From: a virus
DNA length: 64,000 nucleotides
Virus record (IMG/VR): IMGVR_UViG_3300008117_000011
Coordinates: 124,001-188,000 of that record
Reading direction: 5' to 3' (one strand)
Shown: one piece after another, positions 7,470 through 18,100 of the stretch
Layout: the number at the start of each line of letters is the position of its first letter
How positions within the stretch are numbered: position 1 is the stretch's first letter
Translations under genes and position numbers: made by a program
The notes under the pieces: model-generated
What the model was told of the DNA's origin: nothing
Database searches by the model: none
Seen by the model: the letters and a program-made list of their open reading frames with translations, nothing else

Positions 7470-10468
7470 TATTGATTACACAAAATATTAAAGTTTATTC
7501 CAAGATTTATTTCAAAAACATCAAATTTATCATATGGGACACAATTATTATTATAAATTGTAACAACTTCACGATCTAAATCAATAAAATAATAAATCCC
7601 ACTTGTTTCTAAATTATCAAGTGCTGTTGATATTGCTATAATCCACTCTTCGTTTGTTGGTTGACTGGTATATCCAAATGTATTTGTAACAAACTCTGTT
7701 GTAAGTGTTACACCATTTAATTTTATTTCTGCATACCAATTAACATCAAGTGTATTTAATAAACAAACATCTGGTGGTATACTATTTGATTCTAAATAAT
7801 TATTTAAAACAACAGCCAAGGCCCCGCCAAACGATTCAACCATAGCATTTGATGAATTCCAAGGATAAAGACCGCAATTTAATTCTTGTAAAGGACAATC
7901 GTAAGCGAATAACTGTGTTGTAAGTTCACAAGGGTTACAAGGAACCGGAACAATTTTACAACCAAATTGTCTACGCCAAACAAATTTTTGTCTATGAAAT
8001 ATTGAATTTTCAAGTCGTACTCCTGTGTTCCAGATTGTTGTTGCTGGAACCATTTGTTCAATAAGTCTTACCCAATATGTTCCAAGACCATTTACATAGT
8101 CAATCATTGTCTGATATGTAAAATTATCATTTGGTACATTTATTGCTTGTCCCGACTCAAGGTACTTCCAATATATTGATTGTAATGTTGGGTATCCACC
8201 GGTTTTTCCATCTGTGATAAATTGTCTATTTCTTACATTTATCATATTTCTCCAAAAAGTCTGTGCAAATTCAAAAAATGTCTTTTCTTTTGGTTTTGGG
8301 TTAATTTCTGTCCAATCAATCCCTCCTCTTCTTGGGTAGTTACTTATTGGGTCTGGATTACAATAAGTTGGTTGTACGTAGTTAAGTCCCTCATTTGGAA
8401 TTGGGTAATTATATGTTCTTGACATTGTATAAACATCATATAATAACCCAAAACTAGGATTTAACATTACGTCAACATTTTTAACATTTAGAACTAAACA
8501 TTCTTCACCAACATAGTAGTAAGCATTGAATCCTCCATCAGAATTTACTCTTAAATTCTTTTCAGTATCGGTCCAGCTTTTGTTGTTATCAATTGTTCTT
8601 CTTAATCTGAAACCAAGATCCATATATGGGAAGTTTCTATATCTGTCAAGATATTCTTCACCATAATTAAATGGAAGTAATGTTGTCTGATAGTCTGGAT
8701 TTGACCCAGTAAAGACACTTGTTGTAATGTCAACTTGTTCAGGCATTCTATGTTGAGGTGTTGATTCAAACCAACCCCCTCCAATTTGGAAGTAGTATGA
8801 CTCGCTGTCAACTGGTGTACTAGGACATCCAATATTATCAATTGGGTACTCACTTTCCGTAATGCTAATATCAGTTGTTGTTGTACTATATGTCACACCA
8901 CTATATTGAACCCCCATAATTGAGTAAACATCTGCCGAATCTAACACTGGTGTTTGTTGGACATAGGTTCCTCCAGATATCTGAACGTATTGTCTACCAA
9001 AATCCGCTAAATTAATTCTTTGGTCTGCGGTATATATATACTCATTAAAATCAACTAAAAAATCTGGAGCTCCAATAAGTCTTAAAAGAATTTCAATAGA
9101 TTTTCTTGTTCCTTTTGATTTAAATAGAAACGCCGAATTCAAAACCAAATTTCTATAATATTGGTAATTCAATTCTTCTGGTGTTTGTCCAACTGGAACG
9201 CCACTAAAATCACTTTTTGCCGGTTTAAAAATTGTATCTAATAATTCGGTTTCAGTGATTGGTGAGATATTTGTACTCCACCCAAGTGTCTGTGCTAAAT
9301 TTTTTAATAATTGTGATGGAATGTCGTTTTGTACATTATAATTTACAGAATTCATCATACTTAACGCATCAATGAATTTTTTTGTATTATCAAAACTTCT
9401 TCCGTAGATTTGTAACATTTTTTCCACCTTCTTGTCAAGAACATCAAATTCTTTTAATGATGGTGTTGTTAAAAACCTTGAAATCAAATTAGTTTTATAC
9501 TCATCAAAATTTACGGTAAACTTATTTATTTCCGCAAGATATAAATCAAATGCTGAAGTTCTTATATCAAGATTCCAAACACCATCTATTGGGAATGTAA
9601 CTGTTGTATATTTGAATTTATATGTCCCATCTTCTTGTAGTTCCGGTACTTCAAAATATGCAGTATATTTTGGTCTTATAGATCTATTAAGGAGAAAATT
9701 TTCAATGTTATCAAAATTATCATTAAAAACTTTATTAACATTTATTTCGTTTGGTCTTACAATAAAATTAACATCAGTTGTTGATAACCCAGAAAATGGA
9801 TTTCCAGCAACATATACTTTTAATATAGTGCTTGATGGTGTTGTTGGTACAATATCATTTATTGGGTATTCAACCTCGTTTAAATAAATTGAGTAATAGT
9901 TATAATTTTTTTTCATATTCCTCAAGTCTGAAACGTATATTTCAGATGCTTGAGTATTTTTATCAGCGTTTGTTGTAAAGTCAATTCCAAAAGGATTACT
10001 AATAGCGTCTAGTAGAATTTCAAGTTCTGTTTCATTATCTACTGAATCGTATATAATATTTTGTGCTGTGTTACCCTCAACATAACCAGGTCTAAATTTA
10101 TTAACCTCTAATGCCGCTGGAAAATAATTAATTATCCTTTGTATTGAGTTTGAGAATCTTAATTTAAGCGACCCATAAATTGTTGTGTTTGTAATTTCAC
10201 TTAAATCATAATTTGGGTATATCTGAAAATTATTTGCAACAATCATTCTTGACTGCAAATCATTTGATAGATTCATTGTGTCAAGTGAGATTGGGTCCGA
10301 GAATGAACCTATTTCAAAGTTTCTATCTTGTTTTTCAGATAATGAAGATGTGAACTGAAAATTTCCTTGTGTAAAACCTCCTCCATCAACTAATTGAAAG
10401 CCGACTAAGTTATCAGAAAATGAGCCTTGACCTGATGCTTGTGGTGGACAAGTAAATTTATTTGACAT
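7469..10468 (-). CDS. Large baseplate protein with tail protein I-like region
   Basis: This 999-residue protein starts MSNKFTCPPQASGQGSF. The middle (about residues 330-480) is helical and contains LTTPSLKEFDVLDKKVEKML and, further on, KSKGTRKSIEILLRLIGAP. This KGTxxxIxxLLxLxGxP signature resembles P2 gpI / phage tail protein I modules, which connect the wedge protein (gpJ, T4 gp6) to the fibres. The later part is rich in Trp, Tyr and Asn, and ends with a Cys-rich segment containing VPCNPCELTTQ. Its position after gp6 and before the fibre genes fits that role. The gene overlaps its left neighbour by 1 nt and its right neighbour by 1 nt. The baseplate assignment is inference from this motif and gene order. 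Confidence 0.55.
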   Translation of the reverse strand: MSNKFTCPPQASGQGSFSDNLVGFQLVDGGGFTQGNFQFTSSLSEKQDRNFEIGSFSDPISLDTMNLSNDLQSRMIVANNFQIYPNYDLSEITNTTIYGSLKLRFSNSIQRIINYFPAALEVNKFRPGYVEGNTAQNIIYDSVDNETELEILLDAISNPFGIDFTTNADKNTQASEIYVSDLRNMKKNYNYYSIYLNEVEYPINDIVPTTPSSTILKVYVAGNPFSGLSTTDVNFIVRPNEINVNKVFNDNFDNIENFLLNRSIRPKYTAYFEVPELQEDGTYKFKYTTVTFPIDGVWNLDIRTSAFDLYLAEINKFTVNFDEYKTNLISRFLTTPSLKEFDVLDKKVEKMLQIYGRSFDNTKKFIDALSMMNSVNYNVQNDIPSQLLKNLAQTLGWSTNISPITETELLDTIFKPAKSDFSGVPVGQTPEELNYQYYRNLVLNSAFLFKSKGTRKSIEILLRLIGAPDFLVDFNEYIYTADQRINLADFGRQYVQISGGTYVQQTPVLDSADVYSIMGVQYSGVTYSTTTTDISITESEYPIDNIGCPSTPVDSESYYFQIGGGWFESTPQHRMPEQVDITTSVFTGSNPDYQTTLLPFNYGEEYLDRYRNFPYMDLGFRLRRTIDNNKSWTDTEKNLRVNSDGGFNAYYYVGEECLVLNVKNVDVMLNPSFGLLYDVYTMSRTYNYPIPNEGLNYVQPTYCNPDPISNYPRRGGIDWTEINPKPKEKTFFEFAQTFWRNMINVRNRQFITDGKTGGYPTLQSIYWKYLESGQAINVPNDNFTYQTMIDYVNGLGTYWVRLIEQMVPATTIWNTGVRLENSIFHRQKFVWRRQFGCKIVPVPCNPCELTTQLFAYDCPLQELNCGLYPWNSSNAMVESFGGALAVVLNNYLESNSIPPDVCLLNTLDVNWYAEIKLNGVTLTTEFVTNTFGYTSQPTNEEWIIAISTALDNLETSGIYYFIDLDREVVTIYNNNCVPYDKFDVFEINLGINFNILCNQ

Positions 10469-11376
10469 TATCCAGTAATATTATTAAAAGCTTTACTAAA
10501 ATCTATATTTGTTCCACGATCCTGTCTAACCTCATAAAGAAGTGAATTAAATTGATCACGAATTTCATATAAATTGTATTGTTTATATATGTTATTTTGT
10601 GTATCGTAGATTGTATAAATACCATCATCAATTGACTTGGTTTGATTACCATAAAGTGCAATTGCAAGTGTTGAGATATCTTGATCAACTATTTCAATCT
10701 CCGTTGTTATTGGATTGAAGAATGTGTTTGTTATTATGATATTCTGGTTTGGTTGTCCAATAAATGGTGTTGCGCTTGGTTTGTTTGTTGGTGATGTTGA
10801 TGGTGATAATGTACAAAAAATTAAATTTGTTGCGTTTTCAACATATCTATATCTAATAACTTTTTGTGATGTATTTGTTAAATTTTGATAAATTGGTTCA
10901 CAATAAAATGATGAGGTAATTAATCTAAAGAAATTAGGAATTTTTGTACCATTATCATTTAAATACTCAACTCTAAAACCAACAAGTCCCTGGTTAACGA
11001 ATTTATTTTTAAATTGTGTTGGTACATTTGTAATATCAATTACAATTCCTTTAACATTTGGTAGTGCTGATAAAACACCACAATCTGTAATTTTTGTTCT
11101 AATTTCTGCCGGTCTAATATAAAGTGTATATATTCCAAGTTTATTAAAAACATCAGCGGGTAATTTTAAATTATATAAACCACCAAGAATTTCAACACCA
11201 TTGTTTCCTCCGGTATTTGTATTATGGAAATATGGTCTTAGCACATTTTTTGCGTCAAGTTTTGTTAACAAAAAATTATTTGTATCGTCTCTTGATGGTG
11301 TATAATTTAGTATTATATCAACATCTTCTGGTGATACATCTGCTGGTCTTATGGTTCCATATGTTCCCGTGGCCAT
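10468..11376 (-). CDS. Putative baseplate or tail structural protein
   Basis: This 302-residue protein starts MATGTYGTIRPADVSPEDVD. The N-terminal half looks beta-rich (LGGLYNLKLPADVF, YTLYIRPAEIRTKI). A short Ser/Thr/Pro-rich linker SPSTSPTNKPSATPF at about residue 190 leads to a C-terminal domain ending in YEIRDQFNSLLYEVRQDRG. No family is recognised. It is translationally coupled to the following tail protein I-like gene (1-nt overlap), so it probably belongs to the same baseplate assembly. Confidence 0.6.
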   Translation of the reverse strand: MATGTYGTIRPADVSPEDVDIILNYTPSRDDTNNFLLTKLDAKNVLRPYFHNTNTGGNNGVEILGGLYNLKLPADVFNKLGIYTLYIRPAEIRTKITDCGVLSALPNVKGIVIDITNVPTQFKNKFVNQGLVGFRVEYLNDNGTKIPNFFRLITSSFYCEPIYQNLTNTSQKVIRYRYVENATNLIFCTLSPSTSPTNKPSATPFIGQPNQNIIITNTFFNPITTEIEIVDQDISTLAIALYGNQTKSIDDGIYTIYDTQNNIYKQYNLYEIRDQFNSLLYEVRQDRGTNIDFSKAFNNITG

Positions 11377-11407
11377 ATTGTTTAGTTTTTACTTTTGTTT
11401 ATCTTTT

Positions 11408-11415
11408 TATAAATA
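11408..11415 (-). promoter_or_regulatory. Late-promoter-like TATTTATA element (long-leader class)
   Basis: The sense core TATTTATA lies 31 nt upstream of the start at 11376, in the 45-bp gap after the 390-residue gene. The leader between them is A-rich. The spacing groups with the sheath, tube and gp25 elements (30-34 nt). Confidence 0.45.
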
Positions 11416-11421
11416 GTGTAG

Positions 11422-12594
11422 TTAATCTTTTTTAACTTTAAAGTATCCATATCCATATTTACTTATATCCCCCAAATTATCTACTTCACCAAGTCTTTGT
11501 ATTGACTCAAGTCCGGATATCTTACCTCTTTCCATAAATAAATTTGATTGTATTTGTGGTTCGTCAATAACATTAAGTAACGCTTCGTTTTTAGTAATTG
11601 CCGTCAAAATATAATCACTACTCACAAGCCCATATGATTGTACAGAATATACCGTTGTTCCGTCATTGAAGTCAAGGTATAGAATGTCATTAATTGTATA
11701 TGCAGTATATGTGTTTGTGGGATCTGGGCCAATTACCATTCCTTGAACCCCGGTACCCCCAGTTACTGGAACATTTAATTTAAATTTACCACCAAATAAG
11801 TTAATCTTTGGTCCGTATTGTTTTAAATCATTTATTGAACTTTTTGTATATCCCGTTACGGTGAATGGTGTTGTTGTATACCCACTTGAGTCATAGTCTG
11901 TAATGGTCGTATTTGAATCTCCAGTAAATATATAATCATAACTTATTGGTGTTCCAGTCCAGTTACAACCAACCGGTGTAAAATAAGCAGTTCCATTTGG
12001 GTTTGATATTGTAATACCAGTGTATGGAAGGGTTATTTCTTTTTTAACAATTGATACACCCCAAGGTGAATAACTTGTTAATGTAATTTCATACGAACTA
12101 TTTTGTGTTGGGTATATGTGAGTTAGTGGTCCGGAAGTAGAAACATTTTGTGTTGGGCTACCATCGCCCCAATCAAGGACAAACACATTAAACGATAAAA
12201 ATTTTAAATACTCAGTTTCTGATGTGTTAAGAAATATCACATCGTATGGATTTAAAGTGTTTGCCGAATAAATAAAATTTGTCATAACATCCTTTTGATA
12301 TATTGCACCATCAAAAGGTGTGTAATAACCTAAATCATTTATATTTTCAGTAAATAATAGAGGAACTGTAAGACAAGAAAGTAGAGATTCACCATTTGTA
12401 CCACCACTTAAAACTACGGACATTGGTAAGTAAACCCCAGTTGTTCCTGTTATTTGATTTATAGTTGTTGATGTTATTGGACAACAAGGATCTATCAGAA
12501 CAGAAATATCTGTCTGTCCTGTATATGGAAAACTAACAAGGTCACCTATAATGTTCTCTGGTGATATTTTAAAATAGTATCGTTGGTCTTGCAT
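11422..12594 (-). CDS. Tail structural protein with a PKD-like domain
   Basis: This 390-residue protein starts MQDQRYYFKISPENIIGDLV. Around residues 138-180 it has VLDWGDGSPTQNVSTSG followed by LTHIYPTQNSSYEITLT. The WGDG...HxY pattern is the hallmark of PKD (polycystic kidney disease) beta-sandwich domains, common in secreted proteins. The rest is Thr/Gly/Tyr-rich, with repeated TGxT turns. The C-terminus (from about residue 345, LFMERGKISGLESIQRLG) is more helical and may dock to the baseplate. It overlaps the 270-residue gene by 1 nt. Confidence 0.6.
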   Translation of the reverse strand: MQDQRYYFKISPENIIGDLVSFPYTGQTDISVLIDPCCPITSTTINQITGTTGVYLPMSVVLSGGTNGESLLSCLTVPLLFTENINDLGYYTPFDGAIYQKDVMTNFIYSANTLNPYDVIFLNTSETEYLKFLSFNVFVLDWGDGSPTQNVSTSGPLTHIYPTQNSSYEITLTSYSPWGVSIVKKEITLPYTGITISNPNGTAYFTPVGCNWTGTPISYDYIFTGDSNTTITDYDSSGYTTTPFTVTGYTKSSINDLKQYGPKINLFGGKFKLNVPVTGGTGVQGMVIGPDPTNTYTAYTINDILYLDFNDGTTVYSVQSYGLVSSDYILTAITKNEALLNVIDEPQIQSNLFMERGKISGLESIQRLGEVDNLGDISKYGYGYFKVKKD

Positions 12595-13406
12595 TACGGA
12601 TTTACATATTCATACCAAAGTATTGGGTTTATATCTGTCCCAACTCTATCTCCGGTTGAGGTTGATAAGATTTCATAATTTCTACTAGTGTAATCTAATT
12701 TTACTTTGTAATAAAAATAATCTTCACTATTAAATGTATAGTAATTACCAGCTAAAGTTGACTGTGGGACATTCATCATTCTAATAAAACTTCCTTGTCT
12801 AGCATTAAAAAACTTTGCACTCATATAAAATTCATCCAAATCTATATAGTCAGTTTCTCTAAGCCAATAAATGAAAAATCCCTCTTTATCCCCAACGTAA
12901 TCAAGTCCATATTTTGGTTTCCTTATTTTAACATTTGTTAAAAATGTTGATATTGTTACAGTATCAAAATCACCTTGTTGTACTGGTAATATTATTGTAA
13001 AATAGTTTTTTTGTGATGTTTCACTTCTTGTATCATAAAAATCTAGTTTAAAAAAAGATTTAGTGAAAGGTTTTATGTAACTATAGATTTCTTTTTCTGT
13101 AAATCCAGCATATTCGTAACTATTATACCAGGATGTTGTATTTGCTATTGTGTCTCCGGTATCAAAAAAATAAAACTCATAATTTACTTTAGTAAGAAAT
13201 GAATTAGTAATATTTGAATAATACTCTTGATGTGGGAATCTAGTTAACTCAAAATCAACAGGGGGTCCAATAACATCTTCAAGAACCGTCTGTTGATATT
13301 GGTCAATTGCTTGATCTCGTTCAAGAAAATCCCATTTCATTTCAATTGGGATGTCTAGTTCCTTGTCAAGGCTGTTTAGTCTTATTTTATATTTACTCAC
13401 ACTCAT
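12594..13406 (-). CDS. Putative baseplate structural protein
   Basis: This 270-residue protein starts MSVSKYKIRLNSLDKELDIPI and is rich in Tyr, Phe and Asp. It has no signal peptide or membrane segment, and I recognise no domain. Its start lies inside the end of the 587-residue gene (14-nt overlap) and its own stop overlaps the next start by 1 nt, so it sits in a translationally coupled run of baseplate and tail genes. Confidence 0.6.
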   Translation of the reverse strand: MSVSKYKIRLNSLDKELDIPIEMKWDFLERDQAIDQYQQTVLEDVIGPPVDFELTRFPHQEYYSNITNSFLTKVNYEFYFFDTGDTIANTTSWYNSYEYAGFTEKEIYSYIKPFTKSFFKLDFYDTRSETSQKNYFTIILPVQQGDFDTVTISTFLTNVKIRKPKYGLDYVGDKEGFFIYWLRETDYIDLDEFYMSAKFFNARQGSFIRMMNVPQSTLAGNYYTFNSEDYFYYKVKLDYTSRNYEILSTSTGDRVGTDINPILWYEYVNP

Positions 13407-15156
13407 CTGTCGTAGGATCTACAATTAAATCGCCTAGATTTTGTCCGATACCTTGATAGTTGTCCGGAAATAATCTAAAAATTATATTATCATATGGATA
13501 ATGTTTACCATTTGTGAATGGATAATCAACACCAACATTTTCATTATCAATATACCCAAATGGATAAATATCCCTCCATCTAAAACTATTTGATGCATTA
13601 GAGAAAAAGGCATAGTTTGGTATACCAACAATATTTACATCTGCCGGCCCCTCTTCAACGTATGGTGAAAATGTCTTTATTGTTATTGAGTTATGTGGAT
13701 AGTAGTAATAACCAAATGTATTTGTTGGTGATGTGTCTAAATTTTGTGTAAAATAAGTTTGATTAAATGTGATTTTATGTACCTGTTTTGAAATTACTCT
13801 TTCGGTTTGCTCGTAATCGTTCCACTCACAAAAATCACCGTCAATTGTATCACCACTAGTTAAATCTGAAATATATGTGAAAGGTCCAATCCCAATATTT
13901 GAGTTGTATTGTTGTGTTGGTATATTGGTATCTGAAAATGTATTACTCAAGTCCCACCAAACACTTGGTAATCCAAATATTTGTTTTGTATTAAAATAAT
14001 ATCCTTGTTTTAATTTATTTGTCCAGCCCCAATATCCTTTCCAAATACTTGTAAAGAAAAGTTCAGTTATTGGCCTTTTTTGATTATCAATAAGGTTTGT
14101 AGTATCTATGTCAACATTAAATGATAGTGTATACGTTTGACTACCTTCTAATATTGATGTTCTAGGTAGACTTGTTGGTGTTGCAAGTGTTGGTGGATTA
14201 CCATAATAAATTGGTTTTTCGTATTGTGTTTTTAAATTAAAAACATTGTTTTCAAAAGCTGTCTTTACAAGAACTGCGTCTTCTGGGTTTGTAATTATTT
14301 TATTTCGTCTTACATAATATTTTGATGTTGTCTCACCAGAACTGTCTGGATTTAAAACTCTTTTTAGATATCCGATGTTTCCAACATTAAAAGTTGTTCC
14401 CAAATATCCAACATTGTATACGTTAAAATAATTACCTTCACTTCCTGCTGTTCCATTACCAAGTGAATTAATTGCGAAAATATTTTCACCATTATAAGTA
14501 AGTGATAATTGTACATACTCACCATTATTTAATCCGTGAGGCATTGGACATCTAAATTCTATAATACTATTAGAATTTGATGTTATAACAAATGGAATAC
14601 CGTCTTGTGCAATCCAATTCCAGCTAGCAAACGTTTTATCATCTTCAGCAAACATATTTTTGTTTGGATCATTTTCAAATGGATAACTAACATAATGTTT
14701 CCAGTTGTATGTTGTAGCACTTTTATTTACAAATTGTTGATGATTTGGACTGCCAGTGGTGTAGCCATTTTTATCATTATCATTTCTAATAAAATCAAAT
14801 TCTGTATATTGCGGGAATCCACTCCAAGATACTGAAGATGTTGCGCCACAAGCAATTTGTTCCACTGTTTGGTCTAAATTTAAGTAATATAAATAATCAA
14901 TATATGGTTGATATTGTGTGACTCCAGGAAACGAGTTTTTAAATAAAAAAACATATTTACTTACAGGTCTAAAAATATTTGAAGCTTGTCTTTCATCATC
15001 AAATACTTGAAACAGGTTTACGTCAATGGTTCTTTCGTATTCAACAACTTCTTTAGTAGTTTGATATAATGGTAGCTTTTCTGATGAATCAACATCAACT
15101 GCGTTTTGAAATCTTTTACTCCCAAGAACTATTTTTGTGCTATCGTCAATACCCAT
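13393..15156 (-). CDS. Large tail/baseplate protein, unrecognised
   Basis: This 587-residue protein starts MGIDDSTKIVLGSKRFQNAV. It is rich in Asn, Tyr, Trp and Phe, with many short beta-prone segments (YYYYPHNSITIKTFSPYV; NVYNVGYLGTTFNVGNIGYL) and few cysteines. The composition matches the 2005-residue protein just upstream, with which it is nearly contiguous (2-nt gap). The two may be partners in the outer baseplate. No known family is recognised. Confidence 0.6.
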   Translation of the reverse strand: MGIDDSTKIVLGSKRFQNAVDVDSSEKLPLYQTTKEVVEYERTIDVNLFQVFDDERQASNIFRPVSKYVFLFKNSFPGVTQYQPYIDYLYYLNLDQTVEQIACGATSSVSWSGFPQYTEFDFIRNDNDKNGYTTGSPNHQQFVNKSATTYNWKHYVSYPFENDPNKNMFAEDDKTFASWNWIAQDGIPFVITSNSNSIIEFRCPMPHGLNNGEYVQLSLTYNGENIFAINSLGNGTAGSEGNYFNVYNVGYLGTTFNVGNIGYLKRVLNPDSSGETTSKYYVRRNKIITNPEDAVLVKTAFENNVFNLKTQYEKPIYYGNPPTLATPTSLPRTSILEGSQTYTLSFNVDIDTTNLIDNQKRPITELFFTSIWKGYWGWTNKLKQGYYFNTKQIFGLPSVWWDLSNTFSDTNIPTQQYNSNIGIGPFTYISDLTSGDTIDGDFCEWNDYEQTERVISKQVHKITFNQTYFTQNLDTSPTNTFGYYYYPHNSITIKTFSPYVEEGPADVNIVGIPNYAFFSNASNSFRWRDIYPFGYIDNENVGVDYPFTNGKHYPYDNIIFRLFPDNYQGIGQNLGDLIVDPTTDECE

Positions 15157-15158
15157 TT

Positions 15159-18100
15159 TTAGTCTGTTGTTTCAATATATAATTTAATGAACTTATCAAG
15201 TGCTGTAAAACCATTATTTAAACCAAAATAGAAGTAGAATGGTGCTCCCACCAATACTTTTTCACCTTCAAGTCCGTTTGTTACTCCGGCATATGTTGGT
15301 TCTGGATCTCCATTTGAATCAAAGTTTGTTATAAACCCAAGGTTATTTGGTGTTGTTGTTGTAAAATATTGATTTGGTGCATCAAAATTTAAATTTTGAT
15401 ATTCATTCTTATAAAACCCTGGAGCACTAAGTGTGTCCCAATTATTATTTTCAGTACCAAAGATAAAATTAGTTTGATCTCCTTGTGGTGCCAACCTCCA
15501 CTTATAATGTGGAACAACTTGATCTTTTGGGTAGCCAAAATCATTAAATACCCCACCACAATTAAGACTATAATATTCATAACCAGGTGTTAATTTTCTT
15601 CTGTAAGAATAATCCTCAGTTGATGATGAGAAAAATATACCGAACAATGGTCTGCTTGGACTTGTTGAATCCCCAATGAATAATGCATTATCTGGATAAT
15701 TCTCACCTAAATATGGTATAACTTTCCATTCGGAATTTATGGCTAAAGCTTGTGCGATATCACCGTCAATTCTATCACCCTTTCTTTCACTATTAAAAAA
15801 TTGTATGATACCTTTACCTTCACTACTATTTCCTGCTGGGTCACCAACCGGAAGTAATTGTTGTATGAACGTTTGATTTAATAGTCTAGAAATGAAACCC
15901 ATTTGTATTAAATCTGAATTATCCTTATAAGATGTTGCTCTCATTTGATCAACTAAATAACCATTAAATTCACTATCACTACAAATTTGGGAAATAAATT
16001 TTTCTCTTGGCCCTAAGTCCATAATTGTTGTAGGAAACTGAATCCTTCTAGTATTATAACCTAAACCTGGATAGTCGTTAAGTAAATAAGCTGGAGCATT
16101 TGGTGGTGTGGGACTTGCAGAGCCAACAAATTGGTTTGTTGTTTTGTTCCAAGGTGAACTTCTGTAAAAGAAACTGTTAGTAATTTCATTAAATATAATA
16201 GTGTCCTGACAATAAACATATCTTGGTTCGTCTGGTTGATCTAATTCATAAAATGTTGATTTATTAAATGAGAACATATATAGAACACCATTAATCCAAT
16301 TGTTTTGGAACGTCTGAGCAAAAACTCCTTTACAAGCAGCAAATGTAACTAGGAATCTTGTTTTCCACTCAAGGAATAATCTTGCATCATCTTTAAATGC
16401 TCCTTGTATTAAGTACAATTTTTTAAAGAATTTATTATCCGATTCTTTATAGTTTAATAAACAATAACAACCTCTGTACACTCTATTATCTGGTACCGAG
16501 CAATTAGGGTTAATTTCAATGCTTGCGCCTGTTCCCACATAACATTGTAATGATTTCATATTTTCACAACTAAGTGTTGAGGTTAAACTCTGAACTAATG
16601 CACTTTCATCATAAACACCTTGACCACCATTAATGTCTGGTTCAAAACCATACACTTCGCCAGATTCAACCCCAGCTTTATAAACCCTAAAATTATTGTT
16701 TTGATGTAAACCATAACTTGTCGTTCCATAATTTTCTTCAACCCCAGTTGAGGTTGGGACTCTATCACTTCTCATTACCATATATTGCGGTTGTCCTGGT
16801 GTTTGGTCAACATTAAAGGTTACTGAAGGTATTGAATATCTATAATAAGCTGGTGAATAAACAGAAAACAGTCTAGGTGCTGTACTTTTCCAATAATCAT
16901 TTTCTCTATCTTGATCTTGTCCTAAGTCACCATACATAACAGTAGAGCTATTACCTACATTTGACATTGTAAATGACCCACCAGCAAAATAATATAAACT
17001 AGTGTTATTGTTTTGCCCAAGTATTGGTGGTGGTGTTAATCCGTTGTCAATTGGTAATAAAAATCCTCGCCAGTTAGGACCACCATAACCTATTGTGTCG
17101 TATCCACCACCATTTGGTGACCCTACCTGGTTTACGGTAGGAAATCCAGCGTCTGGTGTGTAACTATTAAAAGGTGCTACCCCTTCATCAATTGATGAAT
17201 AATAGTGTGGTAATCTTGACTGGAATGTTGTAAATTTATTGTAATCAACACCCCCAATAGTATATGATTCACCAAGTTTAAAATTAAATGGTTCAAAGAA
17301 CAACTCAGTTGCCGTATCATTACTTATAACGTTGTGTGTTGTGGGTCTATTACCAACACCTGTTAGACCTTGTATTGGTATATTGAGATAATAATCACCT
17401 TCAATAACCACCGAGTTATTTGTTGTTGTTTGACCAAATATTACCGATAAATCATAGCGATTTTTTTGTTTTGGTGAATGTGGGTCAACACCTCTTGTAA
17501 TTACAATAATTTCATATTCTTGATAACCTTCAGCCTGAAATATTACAGTTGATTTTTGTTGTGTCAATGGGTCTAAATGTGTCGTATTTTCAATTCCCTT
17601 GAAAGTTTTGATTGTGTTGTATAAATCAGAAAGATATGGGAAACTATTTGACCCATTTGCATATATAAACCCAGCTTTATGGTGTAGATATTTTTGAGGA
17701 AAAAATCCAAGTGTACTACCATTGTACCCAGTATTTGCGATAAATTCATTATAGGTAAAACCTGTTATAACTTGGAAGTACTCAATGTCTACTGGGTATT
17801 TTAAATAGTTCTCCGTAGTATCTCCAGTAATAACATAAGGGACCGAACCATTTCCACCATACGATGTTGCATATGTAACTACTTTAGTGAGTGCCGAATA
17901 AGAAGTACCAGTAACACTATTATTATTAAATTGATTTGTTGTTGCGCTAAAAAATGTAGCACCTGTTAAGTTTTGATTACATTGTGAAAGATTTGGGTCT
18001 TGAAAGGTAAAAATTTCACCGATACCTAAATTTTGTAATGTACCCGGTTTTGCTAAAATAACAAGTGGTTGATCGTAATGTTCTTGAGATGAAGCTGTAT

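Noticed and set aside
9432-9887. Open frame of 151 codons on the plus strand
   Set aside because: It is antisense to the middle of the 999-residue tail gene and shows no recognisable domain; AT-rich antisense openness explains it.
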